Shown here in pieces: positions 38,701 through 46,346 of a DNA stretch of 64,000 bases. This stretch comes from Formosa haliotis. GTDB lineage: Bacteria > Bacteroidota > Bacteroidia > Flavobacteriales > Flavobacteriaceae. A program made the translations under genes and the position numbers. The stretch is taken from assembly GCF_001685485.1 (NCBI RefSeq), contig NZ_BDEL01000001.1, positions 4,127,501 to 4,191,500 of the forward strand. Reading direction: 5' to 3'. The notes beneath the pieces were generated by a model, which saw only the letters and a program-made list of their open reading frames with translations, had not been told where the DNA came from and did not search any database. The number at the start of each line of letters is the position of its first letter. The first letter of the stretch is position 1.

Positions 38701-39216
38701 GTTAACGTTTATGCCATGCCAATTGCAGATGCCGGTTCAGACCAAACTATTTTAGAAGGGGAAAGTGTTATTTTAACAGCTTCAGGAGGTGCTTCTTATC
38801 TATGGAATACGGGGCAAACTACACAAAGTATTGAGGTTAGTCCAAGTCAAACGACCTTATTTAGTGTAGAGGTATCTAATGAAGGAGGTTGTGCTAGTTC
38901 AGACGATGTTGTTGTAACTGTTGAATCTCTTAAAGATGAAGGCGAGAGTTTAATACCAGAAAAACTTGACTTTGAATTTAGTGTGTATCCAAATCCAACT
39001 TCAGATATTTTAAATATAAAAATTGCTGGATTGGAGCATTCATCACCAGTTCAAATTTATGATATGTCTGGAAAAGTATTGTATAACGAGGTGATAGAAT
39101 CTGATGGAAGTTTAATGAAAAAAACGATAGACTTATCATCTTATCCAAAAGGATTCTATATGTTAACCTTATATAGATATGGTAGACCAATTTCCAAAAA
39201 AATAGTCTTGAAATAA
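32719..39216 (+). CDS. Giant secreted PL1-like pectate-lyase-fold protein with T9SS type A domain
   Basis: The 2165-residue protein has a signal peptide (LIAVFIFFNLNLFSQQ) and a right-handed beta-helix lyase domain (about residues 35-370) with FPSAQGFGKYAIGGRGGKV, DSGFGSLRAALES, GGIITLKQNIYIKSGNLTI, VIIDHCSISWGIDENFN and AHNGERNVRSNYP, matching PL1-type pectate lyases. A thrombospondin-type-3-like calcium motif (DTDNDGMPDSWE) ends the domain. Twenty-odd Ig/PKD-like modules with AGxxQTIxEGExVTLxAxGG follow, most in nine near-identical 426-bp double-module repeats. The C-terminus (FSVYPNPTSDILNIKIAG to ISKKIVLK) is a T9SS type A sorting domain. It is therefore exported and surface-linked or released. 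Its substrate might be the neighbouring exopolysaccharide or an algal or plant pectin; sequence alone cannot decide. Confidence 0.9.
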   Translation: MKYFFRLHSYVTNQHLLKKVLIAVFIFFNLNLFSQQLAFPSAQGFGKYAIGGRGGKVIKVTNLNDSGFGSLRAALESSGARTIVFEVGGIITLKQNIYIKSGNLTIAGQTAPGDGILIKGGMIQIEASDIVIRFLRFRPGAGAPDGIDALSLTAWSGKKVEKVIIDHCSISWGIDENFNMRGVNGGVIQSVTLQNSIISECGYGALGFSGTSDVTFYNNLFAHNGERNVRSNYPESGKFDFELINNLIYGFRYATVPSLGSKFTVINNIYKASNQVSISSGAIVEGTSAGQGNVSDTYAYIKGNIINSGLKEYNSALTPYIKGNYYKTSGINPSTATTLESKLLDNVGSSYPNRDEVDKRIVDQYKSGTGTLLKSGTFPNIKGGTPLKDTDNDGMPDSWEIEMGLDINDPTDRNIVNSDGYTNLEWYLNGINSDNSPQPSLEVNAGEDQTICEEESVILKATGASTYEWSTGEKTQSITVKPTKTTTYTVTGKDASGNTDTDEVKVTVNEIPTVSAGDDVTTCEDQAVELTATGSGTFKWSTGETSKTITVQPDKTTTYTVTASNGTCSSSDDVKVTVSPRQTVNAGSDKTIGLGESTTLSVTGTGSIKWSTGETTREITVSPTRTTNYTVTVTQNGCESQDQVRVIVQAISIEADAGDDQTICEGETVTLTANGGSSYTWSTGETSKSITVSPKSTTTYSVEVKEGSATATAEVTVNVNALPTANAGANQTIEQGESVTLSATGGSRYKWNTGATTQNITVSPNTTTTYTVEVFNANDCSDTDQVRVTVNATKLEADAGDDQTICEGETVTLTASGGSSFIWNTGETSKSITVSPKSTTTYSVEVKEGSATATAEVTVNVNALPTANAGANQTIEQGESVTLSATGGSRYKWNTGATTQNITVSPNTTTTYTVEVFNANDCSDTDQVRVTVNATKLEADAGDDQTICEGETVTLTASGGSSFIWNTGETSKSITVSPKSTTTYSVEVKEGSATATAEVTVNVNALPTANAGANQTIEQGESVTLSATGGSRYKWNTGATTQNITVSPNTTTTYTVEVFNANDCSDTDQVRVTVNATKLEADAGDDQTICEGETVTLTASGGSSFIWNTGETSKSITVSPKSTTTYSVEVKEGSATATAEVTVNVNALPTANAGANQTIEQGESVTLSATGGSRYKWNTGATTQNITVSPNTTTTYTVEVFNENDCSDTDQVRVIVQAISIEADAGDDQTICEGETVTLTASGGSSFIWNTGETSKSITVSPKSTTTYSVEVKEGSATATAEVTVNVNALPTANAGANQTIEQGESVTLSATGGSRYKWNTGATTQNITVSPNTTTTYTVEVFNENDCSDTDQVRVIVQAISIEADAGDDQTICEGETVTLTASGGSSFIWNTGETSKSITVSPKSTTTYSVEVKEGSVTATAEVTINVNALPTANAGANQTIEQGESVTLSATGGSRYKWNTGATTQNITVSPNTTTTYTVEVFNANDCSDTDQVRVTVNATKLEADAGDDQTICEGETVTLTASGGSAYIWNTGETSKSITVSPKSTTTYSVEVKEGSATATAEVTVNVNALPTANAGANQTIEQGESVTLSATGGSRYKWNTGATTQNITVSPNTTTTYTVEVFNANDCSDTDQVRVTVNATKLEADAGDDQTICEGETVTLTASGGSSFIWNTGETSKSITVSPKSTTTYSVEVKEGSATATAEVTINVNALPTANAGANQTIEQGESVTLSATGGSRYKWNTGATTQNITVSPNTTTTYTVEVFNANDCSDTDQVRVTVNATKLEADAGDDQTICEGETVTLTASGGSSFIWNTGETSKSITVSPKSTTTYSVEVKEGSATATAEVTVNVNALPTANAGANQTIEQGESVTLSATGGSRYKWNTGATTQNITVSPNTTTTYTVEVFNANDCSDTDQVRVTVNATKLEADAGDDQTICEGETVTLTASGGSSFIWNTGETSKSITVSPKSTTTYSVEVANATSRATAEVTVNVYAMPIADAGSDQTILEGESVILTASGGASYLWNTGQTTQSIEVSPSQTTLFSVEVSNEGGCASSDDVVVTVESLKDEGESLIPEKLDFEFSVYPNPTSDILNIKIAGLEHSSPVQIYDMSGKVLYNEVIESDGSLMKKTIDLSSYPKGFYMLTLYRYGRPISKKIVLK
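34678..38511 (+). repeat. Nine tandem 426-bp repeats in the lyase gene
   Basis: The phrase encoding EADAGDDQTICEGE recurs at 426-base steps (34678, 35104, 35530, 35956, 36382, 36808, 37234, 37660, 38086 and 38512), giving nine full units plus a tenth that diverges. Each unit encodes two Ig-like modules (142 residues). Two junction variants alternate: VRVIVQAISIEADAG (copies 1, 5 and 6) and VRVTVNATKLEADAG (others). Bases 36241-36548 and 36667-36974 appear identical over about 308 bases, marking the youngest duplication. Such arrays are prone to assembly collapse and to copy-number change. Confidence 0.93.
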
Positions 39217-39237
39217 AAGAACGATTATTATAAATGT

Positions 39238-39279
39238 AAAAAACCGTCTAAATCTATTATGATATTAGACGGTTTTTTT
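39238..39279 (+). terminator. Terminator after the lyase gene, probably bidirectional
   Basis: AACCGTCTAA (39242-39251) pairs with TTAGACGGTT (39265-39274), followed by a T-run and preceded by an A-run. It lies between the converging lyase gene and the small membrane protein gene and may serve both. Confidence 0.9.
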
Positions 39280-39342
39280 ATGAATCATTTTAATTCTTAA
39301 TCCTTAAATGGTGCCTTGTAATTTGGGCTATCCTATGTCATT

Positions 39343-39720
39343 TTACTTTGAAGGCTTTCTTCTTAAAAATAGAATTATTATCGTAAATAGGAGACAAAAT
39401 GGAATAACAAACATAACCATTGTAAGTCCTCCTGCAAGGGCGCCTTCAGAAAAAAGTAAGCTTAATAAGCTAAAAGCTAAAACTATAGGGTATAGCCAAA
39501 CCAACCAAACATACTTCATATTAAACTGCTTAGAAAAATAAAGAATTATAGCTGGTGCCAGAAGTGGAATTTGTACGAGTACAGCGTTTAGAAGTTCTGT
39601 TTCGAGAGATTCGTTAAAATCGAATCCTTTACTTATTCGGAAAGCATTATAAATTTGATAAGCAAAAAATAGTAAGGATATAATTCCTCCTATAATTCCT
39701 GCGTTTTTTACTTGTTTCAT
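39343..39720 (-). CDS. Small integral membrane protein, function unknown
   Basis: This 125-residue protein has four hydrophobic segments: GIIGGIISLLFFAYQIYNAF (about residues 8-27), LLNAVLVQIPLLAPAIILYF (43-62), YVWLVWLYPIVLAFSLLSLL (70-89) and LTMVMFVIPFCLLFTIIILF (99-118). A positive C-terminal tail (LRRKPSK) follows. No motif pointing to transport or catalysis is visible and I do not recognise the family. It stands alone on the minus strand, converging with the lyase gene. The reading frame fills the space well and has a sensible membrane topology, which supports it being real. Confidence 0.7.
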   Translation of the reverse strand: MKQVKNAGIIGGIISLLFFAYQIYNAFRISKGFDFNESLETELLNAVLVQIPLLAPAIILYFSKQFNMKYVWLVWLYPIVLAFSLLSLLFSEGALAGGLTMVMFVIPFCLLFTIIILFLRRKPSK

Positions 39721-39857
39721 GAGTGGTTAGTTTAAAGATGTTTATTCAAATATAGCTAAAATTCGATTAGATTAAGAAATCGAACTTTTAAGTCTAGTTC
39801 GTTATAATCCGTCTACATTAGAAATTAAGAGTATAATTGAAATAATTATAAAAAACA

Positions 39858-39887
39858 AAAGCGACTTTGAATTAACAAAGCCGCTTT
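39858..39887 (-). terminator. Probable terminator after the porin gene
   Basis: AAAGCGACTTTG (39858-39869) and CAAAGCCGCTTT (39876-39887) form a 12-base stem with one mismatch and a six-base loop. An A-rich tract on the plus-strand left side gives the U-tract for minus-strand transcripts from the porin gene. Confidence 0.7.
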
Positions 39888-39936
39888 CTAAATAACAAGA
39901 CCAAAATTGAAAACTGACAAACTATTTCGGCTTGTA

Positions 39937-41334
39937 TTAGTGCAACACATACTGATATTGAAGTACGCACATATATTTTCTATCTGTTTGTTTGTGGGTG
40001 ATATTCGAGAATATTGGACGGTTTTGTACATCTAAGCTCAACTTAGAATGATGTCCTTTTAAATACCAATTGATGCCTAAATTACCAATAATCATTTCAG
40101 ATTTTAAGGCGTCAAAATTACTGGTCTGCATAACCATATAAGGCTCTAGTTGTCCCCAATCTTCATGTTTTCCCATTTTATTAAAGAGGACTCCAAAATG
40201 GCTATATAAACTTTGTCCAGTTCCTAAAACAGGATAAGAGTTTCCTGTACCATTTAAAATGTTTGCACTGTTGTCGAAACTGTAAGCCGGATTGTTTACA
40301 CCAATATTTCTTAAATAATTTGGCCCAAGATCATAATTAAAATAGCCAAGGTAGGCATTAGTTCCTGCAACCCATTTAGACTTTATTGGGTAGTCGAAAT
40401 ACACATCTGCTGCCCATAATTTCATGTCATGGTAATTTGTAATATTATTATCAACCGAGTATAAAGCATCATGTTGGTATTTTGCACCAAGCCCCACAGA
40501 AAGTAATTTTTTTTGTCCCAAATAGGTTCCCGTAAAATTTGGTCCACGATTATTTTCTCTTTCTAAAAAATCATATTTAATATAAGAGGTGTATTGTATA
40601 TTATTAAATTCATCTGTAAATTGAGACGTTCCGTCTTCAGGTTCCGGTGGATTGGCTCCTGTATACGAAAATTTAAAGGGCTTGATAAATACCGCTCTAT
40701 AACTAAATCTGTCAATATCACCATAAAAGACTAAACTTAAATCTCTAGTAATATCGTCGGTGTAATTTAGGGTGGGTTGTGCAACTAAAGGTAAATCTGT
40801 TTGCATCATAGTCGATGTAGATGGTGCCGTAAATCGCGACAATCCATCGTAGGTCGATTTTCCAAATGCCATAGCAAAAGATTCAGAAATATCGTAAGTG
40901 CCATACAAGTCTAGAATTTTAATGTATGGAAACGTTTTACCTTTAGCATTAAAGTTGTTTTCTCCAATATTAAAATGCAATTTTACTTTGTTACCAAAAT
41001 AATACGTACTTGTTAGGCGTAATCGTCTTATGGCTAGTCCAACATCGTTATTCTTGTATTCGCCAGCTTGGTTTTGGCTTCCTGGATTCCACTCGGTATA
41101 TTGCGCCCAAGGTTGAATAAATCCGCCTATTTTCATTTTAATATCTGGGTTATTAAATAGTGTATAGGTAAACCGCTGTTTTTTGGAATTTACTGTAGTG
41201 GAATCTTTTGTTTGACTAAAAGTTAAAAAAGGAAAAAGTAAAAAAGAAAGTGTAAATGTAGCCGTCCAATTTAAGCGATTATGCTTTTCTGTTCTGGTAA
41301 TCGCATTAATATAATTTGATTTTTTATAGCACAT
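39937..41334 (-). CDS. Phosphate-selective porin O/P-like outer-membrane protein
   Basis: This 465-residue protein has a long basic n-region and signal peptide ending in FPFLTFSQ. A beta-barrel follows: MKIGGFIQPWAQYTEWNPGS, the stretch DVGLAIRRLRLTSTYYFGNKVKLHF (family hallmark: arginine-rich strand after the first loop), LDLYGTYDISESFAMAFGKS, and an end in LQYQYVLH. The pattern matches the porin O/P family (PF07396-like), which conduct anions such as phosphate or pyrophosphate in Pseudomonas. Flavobacterial members are often only called porins. No other Met precedes the signal peptide, so this start is kept. It is divergent from the universal stress gene with a 176-base gap. Proximity to polyphosphate genes is not close enough to imply linkage. 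Confidence 0.82.
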   Translation of the reverse strand: MCYKKSNYINAITRTEKHNRLNWTATFTLSFLLFPFLTFSQTKDSTTVNSKKQRFTYTLFNNPDIKMKIGGFIQPWAQYTEWNPGSQNQAGEYKNNDVGLAIRRLRLTSTYYFGNKVKLHFNIGENNFNAKGKTFPYIKILDLYGTYDISESFAMAFGKSTYDGLSRFTAPSTSTMMQTDLPLVAQPTLNYTDDITRDLSLVFYGDIDRFSYRAVFIKPFKFSYTGANPPEPEDGTSQFTDEFNNIQYTSYIKYDFLERENNRGPNFTGTYLGQKKLLSVGLGAKYQHDALYSVDNNITNYHDMKLWAADVYFDYPIKSKWVAGTNAYLGYFNYDLGPNYLRNIGVNNPAYSFDNSANILNGTGNSYPVLGTGQSLYSHFGVLFNKMGKHEDWGQLEPYMVMQTSNFDALKSEMIIGNLGINWYLKGHHSKLSLDVQNRPIFSNITHKQTDRKYMCVLQYQYVLH

Positions 41335-41510
41335 CTGTTAATAATTCAGTAGAAATCAATTGGTTTATAGGGTTTCTATTGTTTCACTTTTTAAGACTGC
41401 AAATTTAATTTAAGAGAGTAAGCTATGCAATGACTATTGTCATGTTTAATTGTTGTTTTATTCGTAACTTTAATGCACGTATAAGAACCTTTTAAAAATA
41501 TTTAGAATAC

Positions 41511-42287
41511 ATGAAAAAGTTATTTAAAATTCTAGTACCGTTCGATTTTTCAGATACTGCAATGAATGCACTTAATTATGCAAAACAATTTGTTAAGCTA
41601 GATGGGAATTCTGAAATCATTTTACTTCATGTAGTTGAAGAAAATAGCGACCATGCCGAGGATCGACTAGAAGCTGTAAAGGCTAATGTAGAAAAGCAAA
41701 GTTTAAGTAAAGTTAAGGCTTTGGTTGTTAATGGTGAATTACAATCAACAATATTAAAAGTTGAAGAAGACGAAAAGGCTGATATTATTTTTATGGGAAC
41801 GAGTTTAGTAAATCATGAAAAATTAAACACCAATACGTCAACATTTGTACTATTAGCCGACTGTCCTGTGATTGTTATTCCAATAGATTACGATAATTTT
41901 CAGATAAAAAAAATAGCCTTGGTTATAGGAGAAGATTTAATTCATAATAGTAAACTCCTTGATACTTTACTGGAAGTTGCACGACGTTTCGATGCGAAAG
42001 TAGATGTACTTACCGTTAAAAACAAAGATGGGGAGTATGGATATACTAATGAAGATGAAAAGAATGAAAACACGATATCGTATTACTTAGAAAATTTTTA
42101 TTCTCAGCATGTGTTTATTGATGGTCCAGATATACCTGAAGGTATTTTTAAATATGCTAAAGAAAAGGAAATAGACCTGATAAGTATTTTACCTAGAAAT
42201 CATGCCGAAGGACCAATTACCTCGGAAGGTGCTTTAACCAAAGCATTATCTCAAGTGTCTAAAATACCTTTGTTAGTAATAGATTAA
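41511..42287 (+). CDS. Universal stress protein, tandem UspA domains
   Basis: This 258-residue cytosolic protein has two Usp folds. The first (about residues 1-125) opens with KILVPFDFSDTAMNALNYAK and has IIFMGTSLVNHEKLNTN where ATP-binding members have a G-x2-G-x9-G(S/T) loop, so nucleotide binding is uncertain. The second (about 130-258) is more diverged (KIALVIGEDLIHNSKLLDTL, then ISILPRNHAEGPITSEGALTK, ending VSKIPLLVID). Usp proteins respond to stress or starvation in many bacteria. The target is unknown here. It is a single gene, followed by a strong terminator. Confidence 0.92.
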   Translation: MKKLFKILVPFDFSDTAMNALNYAKQFVKLDGNSEIILLHVVEENSDHAEDRLEAVKANVEKQSLSKVKALVVNGELQSTILKVEEDEKADIIFMGTSLVNHEKLNTNTSTFVLLADCPVIVIPIDYDNFQIKKIALVIGEDLIHNSKLLDTLLEVARRFDAKVDVLTVKNKDGEYGYTNEDEKNENTISYYLENFYSQHVFIDGPDIPEGIFKYAKEKEIDLISILPRNHAEGPITSEGALTKALSQVSKIPLLVID

Positions 42288-42312
42288 ATTTTTAAATTAA
42301 AATATGTTTCTG

Positions 42313-42341
42313 AAAGACCGTCTGTTTTAGACGGTCTTTTT
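42313..42341 (+). terminator. Terminator after the universal stress gene
   Basis: AAAGACCGTCT (42313-42323) and AGACGGTCTTT (42329-42339) form a perfect stem with a GTTTT loop and T-run. Confidence 0.92.
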
Positions 42342-42512
42342 GTTTTATGGATGAATTATCTAGTTGTTGAAGTTTCTTTGAATTTTTTAAAGCAGAAATG
42401 TTAAAATAAGGAGATATGGTTTGTCAAAGGATGAAATGTGTATCACTCAAATATTTATTAAGCATATCCGATTTACATGGTTAAAATAGTTTCAGATTGT
42501 ATCATATAATAG

Positions 42513-42520
42513 TAAATTTG
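42513..42520 (+). promoter_or_regulatory. -7 box TAAATTTG upstream of the PLP enzyme gene
   Basis: TAAATTTG is an exact TAnnTTTG match 66 bases before the start codon of the aminotransferase class V gene. A TTG lies 13 bases upstream, shorter than the usual spacing, so the -33 part is uncertain. Confidence 0.4.
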
Positions 42521-42586
42521 TGGCAAATTGTAATAAAGGTAGACTTTAAGAACGGCTACTTTAATAATAATATAAATTAAAATAGA

Positions 42587-44095
42587 ATGAGCAAGGTATT
42601 ACATGCAGATAAAACTTCGGTAGAGAATTCAGATTTAGAGACTTATTTTCAGTCTTTTAAAGATGGTGTAATCGGAGATAATTATACGTTTACAAGTATT
42701 TTTGGAGAACAGCAGTTGTTGTATGCCGATTGGATTGCTAGTGGTCGCTTATATGAGCCGATAGAAAAAATTATGCAAGAGCAAATCGGTCCTATGGTGG
42801 CGAATACCCATTCTTTTTCTAGCGAAACTGGTAAGGCTTCAACATATGCCTATAAATATGCACGTTCTATAATAAAAAGTCACGTTAATGCTAATGATAA
42901 CGATGTGTTAGTGACTGCCAATACTGGAATGACAGGGGTGTTGTCGCATTTACAACGTGTAATGGGCTTGCGTTTTCCCGATGCTAAACAAAAGAAGGCA
43001 TTGCTTGCAGAGAACGACCGTCCGGTAGTTTTTATCTCACACATGGAACATCATTCTAATCATGTGCCTTGGCATGAAACTATTGCAGATGTTGTTATTT
43101 TAAAGTGTAACGATCAAAAACTTATCTGTCCTAAATCGCTAGAAGAAACTTTAGAATTATATAAAAATAGAACCACTAAAATAGGTTCGTTTACAGCGTG
43201 TTCTAACGTTACAGGAATTATTACTCCGTATCACGATTTAGCTAAAATAATGCATAAACATGGCGGATATTGTTTTATCGATTTTGCTGCGTCTGCACCA
43301 TATGTTGAAATTGATATGCATCCAAAAGATGAAGATGCTCGTTTAGATGCAGTTTTCTTTTCTCCTCATAAGTTTTTAGGAGGACCAGGAACCTGCGGAG
43401 TTTTAGTTTTTAATAAAGAATTATACAAAGCGAATTGTCCAGATGTTCCGGGAGGTGGAAATGTGCAATGGACAAATCCATGGGGAGACTATGCTTATTT
43501 TAAAGATATAGAAGTACGCGAAGATGGAGGAACACCAGGGTTTTTACAAGTTATGCGAACAGCCTTGGCAATGCGCTTAAAAAATAAAATGAATACACAA
43601 AAAATAGCCGATCGTGAAGAAGAACTGTTGTCTATGTGTTTCGATAAATTAAAGGAAATTCCTAATTTATTTGTTTTAGGCTCTACAGAGGTTAAACGAA
43701 TTGGTTGTGTGTCTTTCGGAATTAAAAATGTACATTATAATTTAATAGTGCGATTATTGAATGATCGCTTCGGAATTCAAGTACGTGGAGGTTGGTCTTG
43801 TGCAAGTACCTACGGACATTATTTATTCGATTTTGATGATAAAAAATCATTAGAAATGGTTGAAGATCTTAATTCTAAAAATTTAACCAATAAACCAGGT
43901 TGGGTACGTTTATCGCTGCATCCAATAACCTCAAATAAAGATTTAAGTTTTATTTGCGATGCTATTAAACAGGTAGCAGAACATCATGAAGCTTGGAGCA
44001 AAGATTATGTTTATAATAAGGCGAATAATGAATTTGAAGACGCTAGTAAAGATTCAGATATCATAGAAAAAGTTAAAGATTGGTTTGTAATTTAA
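42587..44095 (+). CDS. Aminotransferase class V-fold PLP enzyme (cysteine-desulfurase-like)
   Basis: The 502-residue protein is longer than a typical SufS or IscS (about 400). Visible features are NTHSFSSETGKASTYAYKYA near the N-terminus, VLVTANTGMTGVLSHLQRVM, HMEHHSNHVPWHE, the core GGYCFIDFAASAPYVEIDMH, the PLP lysine in DAVFFSPHKFLGGPGTCGVL, and GGWSCASTYGHYLFDFDD near the C-terminus. The class V fold is clear and the cysteine position in WSCAS matches desulfurase-like enzymes. Substrate and pathway are not clear, and no Suf or Isc partner is nearby. A single-gene unit with its own -7 box and terminator. Confidence 0.86.
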   Translation: MSKVLHADKTSVENSDLETYFQSFKDGVIGDNYTFTSIFGEQQLLYADWIASGRLYEPIEKIMQEQIGPMVANTHSFSSETGKASTYAYKYARSIIKSHVNANDNDVLVTANTGMTGVLSHLQRVMGLRFPDAKQKKALLAENDRPVVFISHMEHHSNHVPWHETIADVVILKCNDQKLICPKSLEETLELYKNRTTKIGSFTACSNVTGIITPYHDLAKIMHKHGGYCFIDFAASAPYVEIDMHPKDEDARLDAVFFSPHKFLGGPGTCGVLVFNKELYKANCPDVPGGGNVQWTNPWGDYAYFKDIEVREDGGTPGFLQVMRTALAMRLKNKMNTQKIADREEELLSMCFDKLKEIPNLFVLGSTEVKRIGCVSFGIKNVHYNLIVRLLNDRFGIQVRGGWSCASTYGHYLFDFDDKKSLEMVEDLNSKNLTNKPGWVRLSLHPITSNKDLSFICDAIKQVAEHHEAWSKDYVYNKANNEFEDASKDSDIIEKVKDWFVI

Positions 44096-44161
44096 ACCGA
44101 ATTTTATTTTCAGCTACGTTATAAAGTGAGTTATTTATAGATTACTAGGCTTTAAAAGCAT

Positions 44162-44208
44162 AAAAAAACCTTCAATTTAAAATTTAATTTTAGTTGAAGT
44201 TTTTTTTA
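44162..44208 (+). terminator. Terminator after the PLP enzyme gene
   Basis: An A-run and ACCTTCAA are followed by TTGAAGTT and a long T-run, giving a stem with an AT-rich loop of about 18 bases. Confidence 0.75.
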
Positions 44209-44230
44209 TATACAATTCAATCAGTTCATT

Positions 44231-44238
44231 TAAATTTG
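44231..44238 (+). promoter_or_regulatory. -7 box TAAATTTG upstream of the SBF-like transporter gene
   Basis: Exact TAnnTTTG match 17 bases before the start codon, implying a very short leader. No well-spaced TTG is seen. Confidence 0.4.
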
Positions 44239-44255
44239 CAAACAAATTAATTTTT

Positions 44256-45221
44256 ATGAAGTTTAAAATAGATCGCTTTGTACTAGCGATTATTGCAACA
44301 ATAACATTTGCATATTTCTTTCCACAGTGGGGAATAGAGGGTAGTGGTTTTCCTATTTCAATAGTAAGTTCTATTGGTTTTTTCTTGATTTTCTTTTTTT
44401 ACGGATTAAAATTAAGTCCGCAACAAATTAAATCAGGACTGTATAACTGGAAACTTCATATTCTAGTACAATGCTCTACCTTTCTATTATTTCCGTTATT
44501 GGTGTTATTATTTTACCCCTTTGTACATACCGAAGAACAACAAAATTTTTGGATGGCTTTTTTGTTTATGGCAGCACTTCCGTCTACGGTATCTTCATCG
44601 GTCGTGATGGTCTCTGTTGCTCGCGGAAATGTACCGGCGGCTATCTTTAACGCCAGTATTTCGGGTATTATAGGTATACTTATTACTCCGCTTTGGGTGG
44701 GGTTATTTATGGAGCAAACAGGAGCAGAATTCGATTATTCTTCCATCTATCTCAACCTAATATTGGGTATAATTTTACCCGTTGTTTTGGGTGTTTCCCT
44801 TCAGAAATTTGGTCACGAATTGGCCTTAAAATACAGCAAGCAGCTTAGTACATTCGACAAGTCTGTAATTTTGCTTGTAATTTATAAGAGTTTTTCAGAA
44901 TCGTTTTATAACAATGTCTTTAGTTCGGTTAGTATATTAGATTTAACTTTAGTATTTGGTCTTGTTATTGCGCTTCTTTTTACAGTATATACTATTATTG
45001 GGTTTATAGCAACTAGGTTTAAGTTTAATACCGAGGATAGGATTACTGCGCAGTTTTGTGGGACAAAAAAATCGTTAGTCCACGGAACGATATTTTATAA
45101 AATATTATTTAAGAATACTTCTGCGTCAAGTCTTATTTTGCTGCCTCTTATGATTTTTCACGCTGTTCAAATCTTTATTATTAGTATTATCGCTTCTAAA
45201 TTGGCAAAACGAGAGGTTTAA
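44256..45221 (+). CDS. SBF-like (bile acid:sodium symporter family) membrane transporter
   Basis: This 321-residue protein has about nine or ten hydrophobic helices and belongs to the BASS/SBF-like branch (PF13593 type). The characteristic part is FFFYGLKLSPQQIKSGLYNW in the N-terminal half, followed by MAALPSTVSSSVVMVSVARG (crossover region with small residues) and SISGIIGILITPLWVG. The C-terminal half has FCGTKKSLVHGTIFYKILF, also conserved in this family. Members move organic anions or related substrates with sodium; the name 'bile acid' is historic. Substrate unknown here. Independent unit with its own -7 box. Confidence 0.9.
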   Translation: MKFKIDRFVLAIIATITFAYFFPQWGIEGSGFPISIVSSIGFFLIFFFYGLKLSPQQIKSGLYNWKLHILVQCSTFLLFPLLVLLFYPFVHTEEQQNFWMAFLFMAALPSTVSSSVVMVSVARGNVPAAIFNASISGIIGILITPLWVGLFMEQTGAEFDYSSIYLNLILGIILPVVLGVSLQKFGHELALKYSKQLSTFDKSVILLVIYKSFSESFYNNVFSSVSILDLTLVFGLVIALLFTVYTIIGFIATRFKFNTEDRITAQFCGTKKSLVHGTIFYKILFKNTSASSLILLPLMIFHAVQIFIISIIASKLAKREV

Positions 45222-45329
45222 TTTTTAGTAAAATTATTTTCAATAATTGACTTGTTTTGTTGCTGAACTCTTGAACTTTTTGCATCTTTAGGTAATTATA
45301 GAATGGATATAATCTAAAAATAAAATTTC

Positions 45330-46220
45330 ATGTACACGTTTCAAGAACAATTAGAAAGCATCAGAGATGGCAAAGGATTTATTGCAGCTCTAGATCAGAG
45401 TGGAGGAAGTACGCCAAAGGCACTTTTGGGCTATGGTATTGATGAAAATCAATATAAGGATGAAACAGAAATGTATCAGTTAATTCACGATATGCGTACT
45501 CGAGTAATTACCAATGAAAATTTTACAAACGATAAAATTTTAGGGGTTATACTTTTTGAAAAAACCATGAAAGGTTTAATAGGCGAACAACCCGTTCCGT
45601 CTTATCTTTTAGACAAGCATATTGTTCCTTTTTTAAAAGTAGATAAAGGACTAGAAGACTTAGAACATGGCGTGAAACTAATGAAACCGATTCCTAATCT
45701 TGAAAGTAGATTGTTAGAGGCTAAAAAACTAGGTGTATTTGGTACTAAAATGCGCTCTGTAATTTATGAAAATGATACTACAGGAATCTCAGATATTGTA
45801 AAGCAACAATTTGCTTTTGGCTTAGATATTTTGGCCTGCGGATTAATTCCGATTTTAGAGCCAGAAGTAGATATTCATGCTAAAAGTAAAACCGAAATTG
45901 AAGCCGTTTTAAAGAAAAACATCTTAAAAGAATTAGATAATTTGCCAAAGGACGCCATGATTATTTTGAAACTCACGTTGCCTACGGTTTCTAATTTTTA
46001 CCAAGACTTGGTAAATCATTCTAAAGTTGTTCGAGTATTTGCCTTGTCTGGAGGTTACGATATAGAAACAGCCAATACGCTATTAGCCAAAAATAAAGGG
46101 GTCATTGCAAGTTTTTCTAGAGCCTTACTAAACGATTTAAAAATACAACAAAGCGAAGAGGAGTTTTCTTCAGCCCTAAATTCAGCAATCAGTAGTATTT
46201 ACGAAGCATCTATTACTTAA
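45330..46220 (+). CDS. Class I fructose-bisphosphate aldolase (FdaA-like)
   Basis: This 296-residue glycolytic/gluconeogenic enzyme splits fructose 1,6-bisphosphate into two triose phosphates. The conserved N-terminus FIAALDQSGGSTPKALLGYG (the Asp and Lys of the class I active site), TKMRSVIYEND, ILEPEVDIHAKSK and MIILKLTLPTVSNFY (Schiff-base Lys in KLTLP) are all visible. It matches the staphylococcal FdaA type rather than the archaeal-type class I or zinc class II enzymes. Length is normal and no alterations are visible. It stands alone. The 3' end converges on the EcsC-family gene through a long near-perfect hairpin. Confidence 0.95.
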   Translation: MYTFQEQLESIRDGKGFIAALDQSGGSTPKALLGYGIDENQYKDETEMYQLIHDMRTRVITNENFTNDKILGVILFEKTMKGLIGEQPVPSYLLDKHIVPFLKVDKGLEDLEHGVKLMKPIPNLESRLLEAKKLGVFGTKMRSVIYENDTTGISDIVKQQFAFGLDILACGLIPILEPEVDIHAKSKTEIEAVLKKNILKELDNLPKDAMIILKLTLPTVSNFYQDLVNHSKVVRVFALSGGYDIETANTLLAKNKGVIASFSRALLNDLKIQQSEEEFSSALNSAISSIYEASIT

Positions 46221-46294
46221 TAGACGTTGTTCTATTTTAGAGCAAAATCACCTTACAATTGAACTTGTCTTCGTGAAGAATAGATGAATATCAA

Positions 46295-46346
46295 TTAAGA
46301 AATGAAGATTAATTAAATATCAACTTAATTAATCTTCGTTTCTTAA
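46295..46346. terminator. 22-bp near-perfect hairpin between aldolase and EcsC genes
   Basis: Left arm 46295-46316 and right arm 46325-46346 pair with a single G-T wobble around an 8-base loop. The right arm overlaps the last codons and stop of the EcsC gene. No long T-run flanks it, so it may stabilise RNA 3' ends or work as a bidirectional terminator of the two converging transcripts. Confidence 0.6.
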
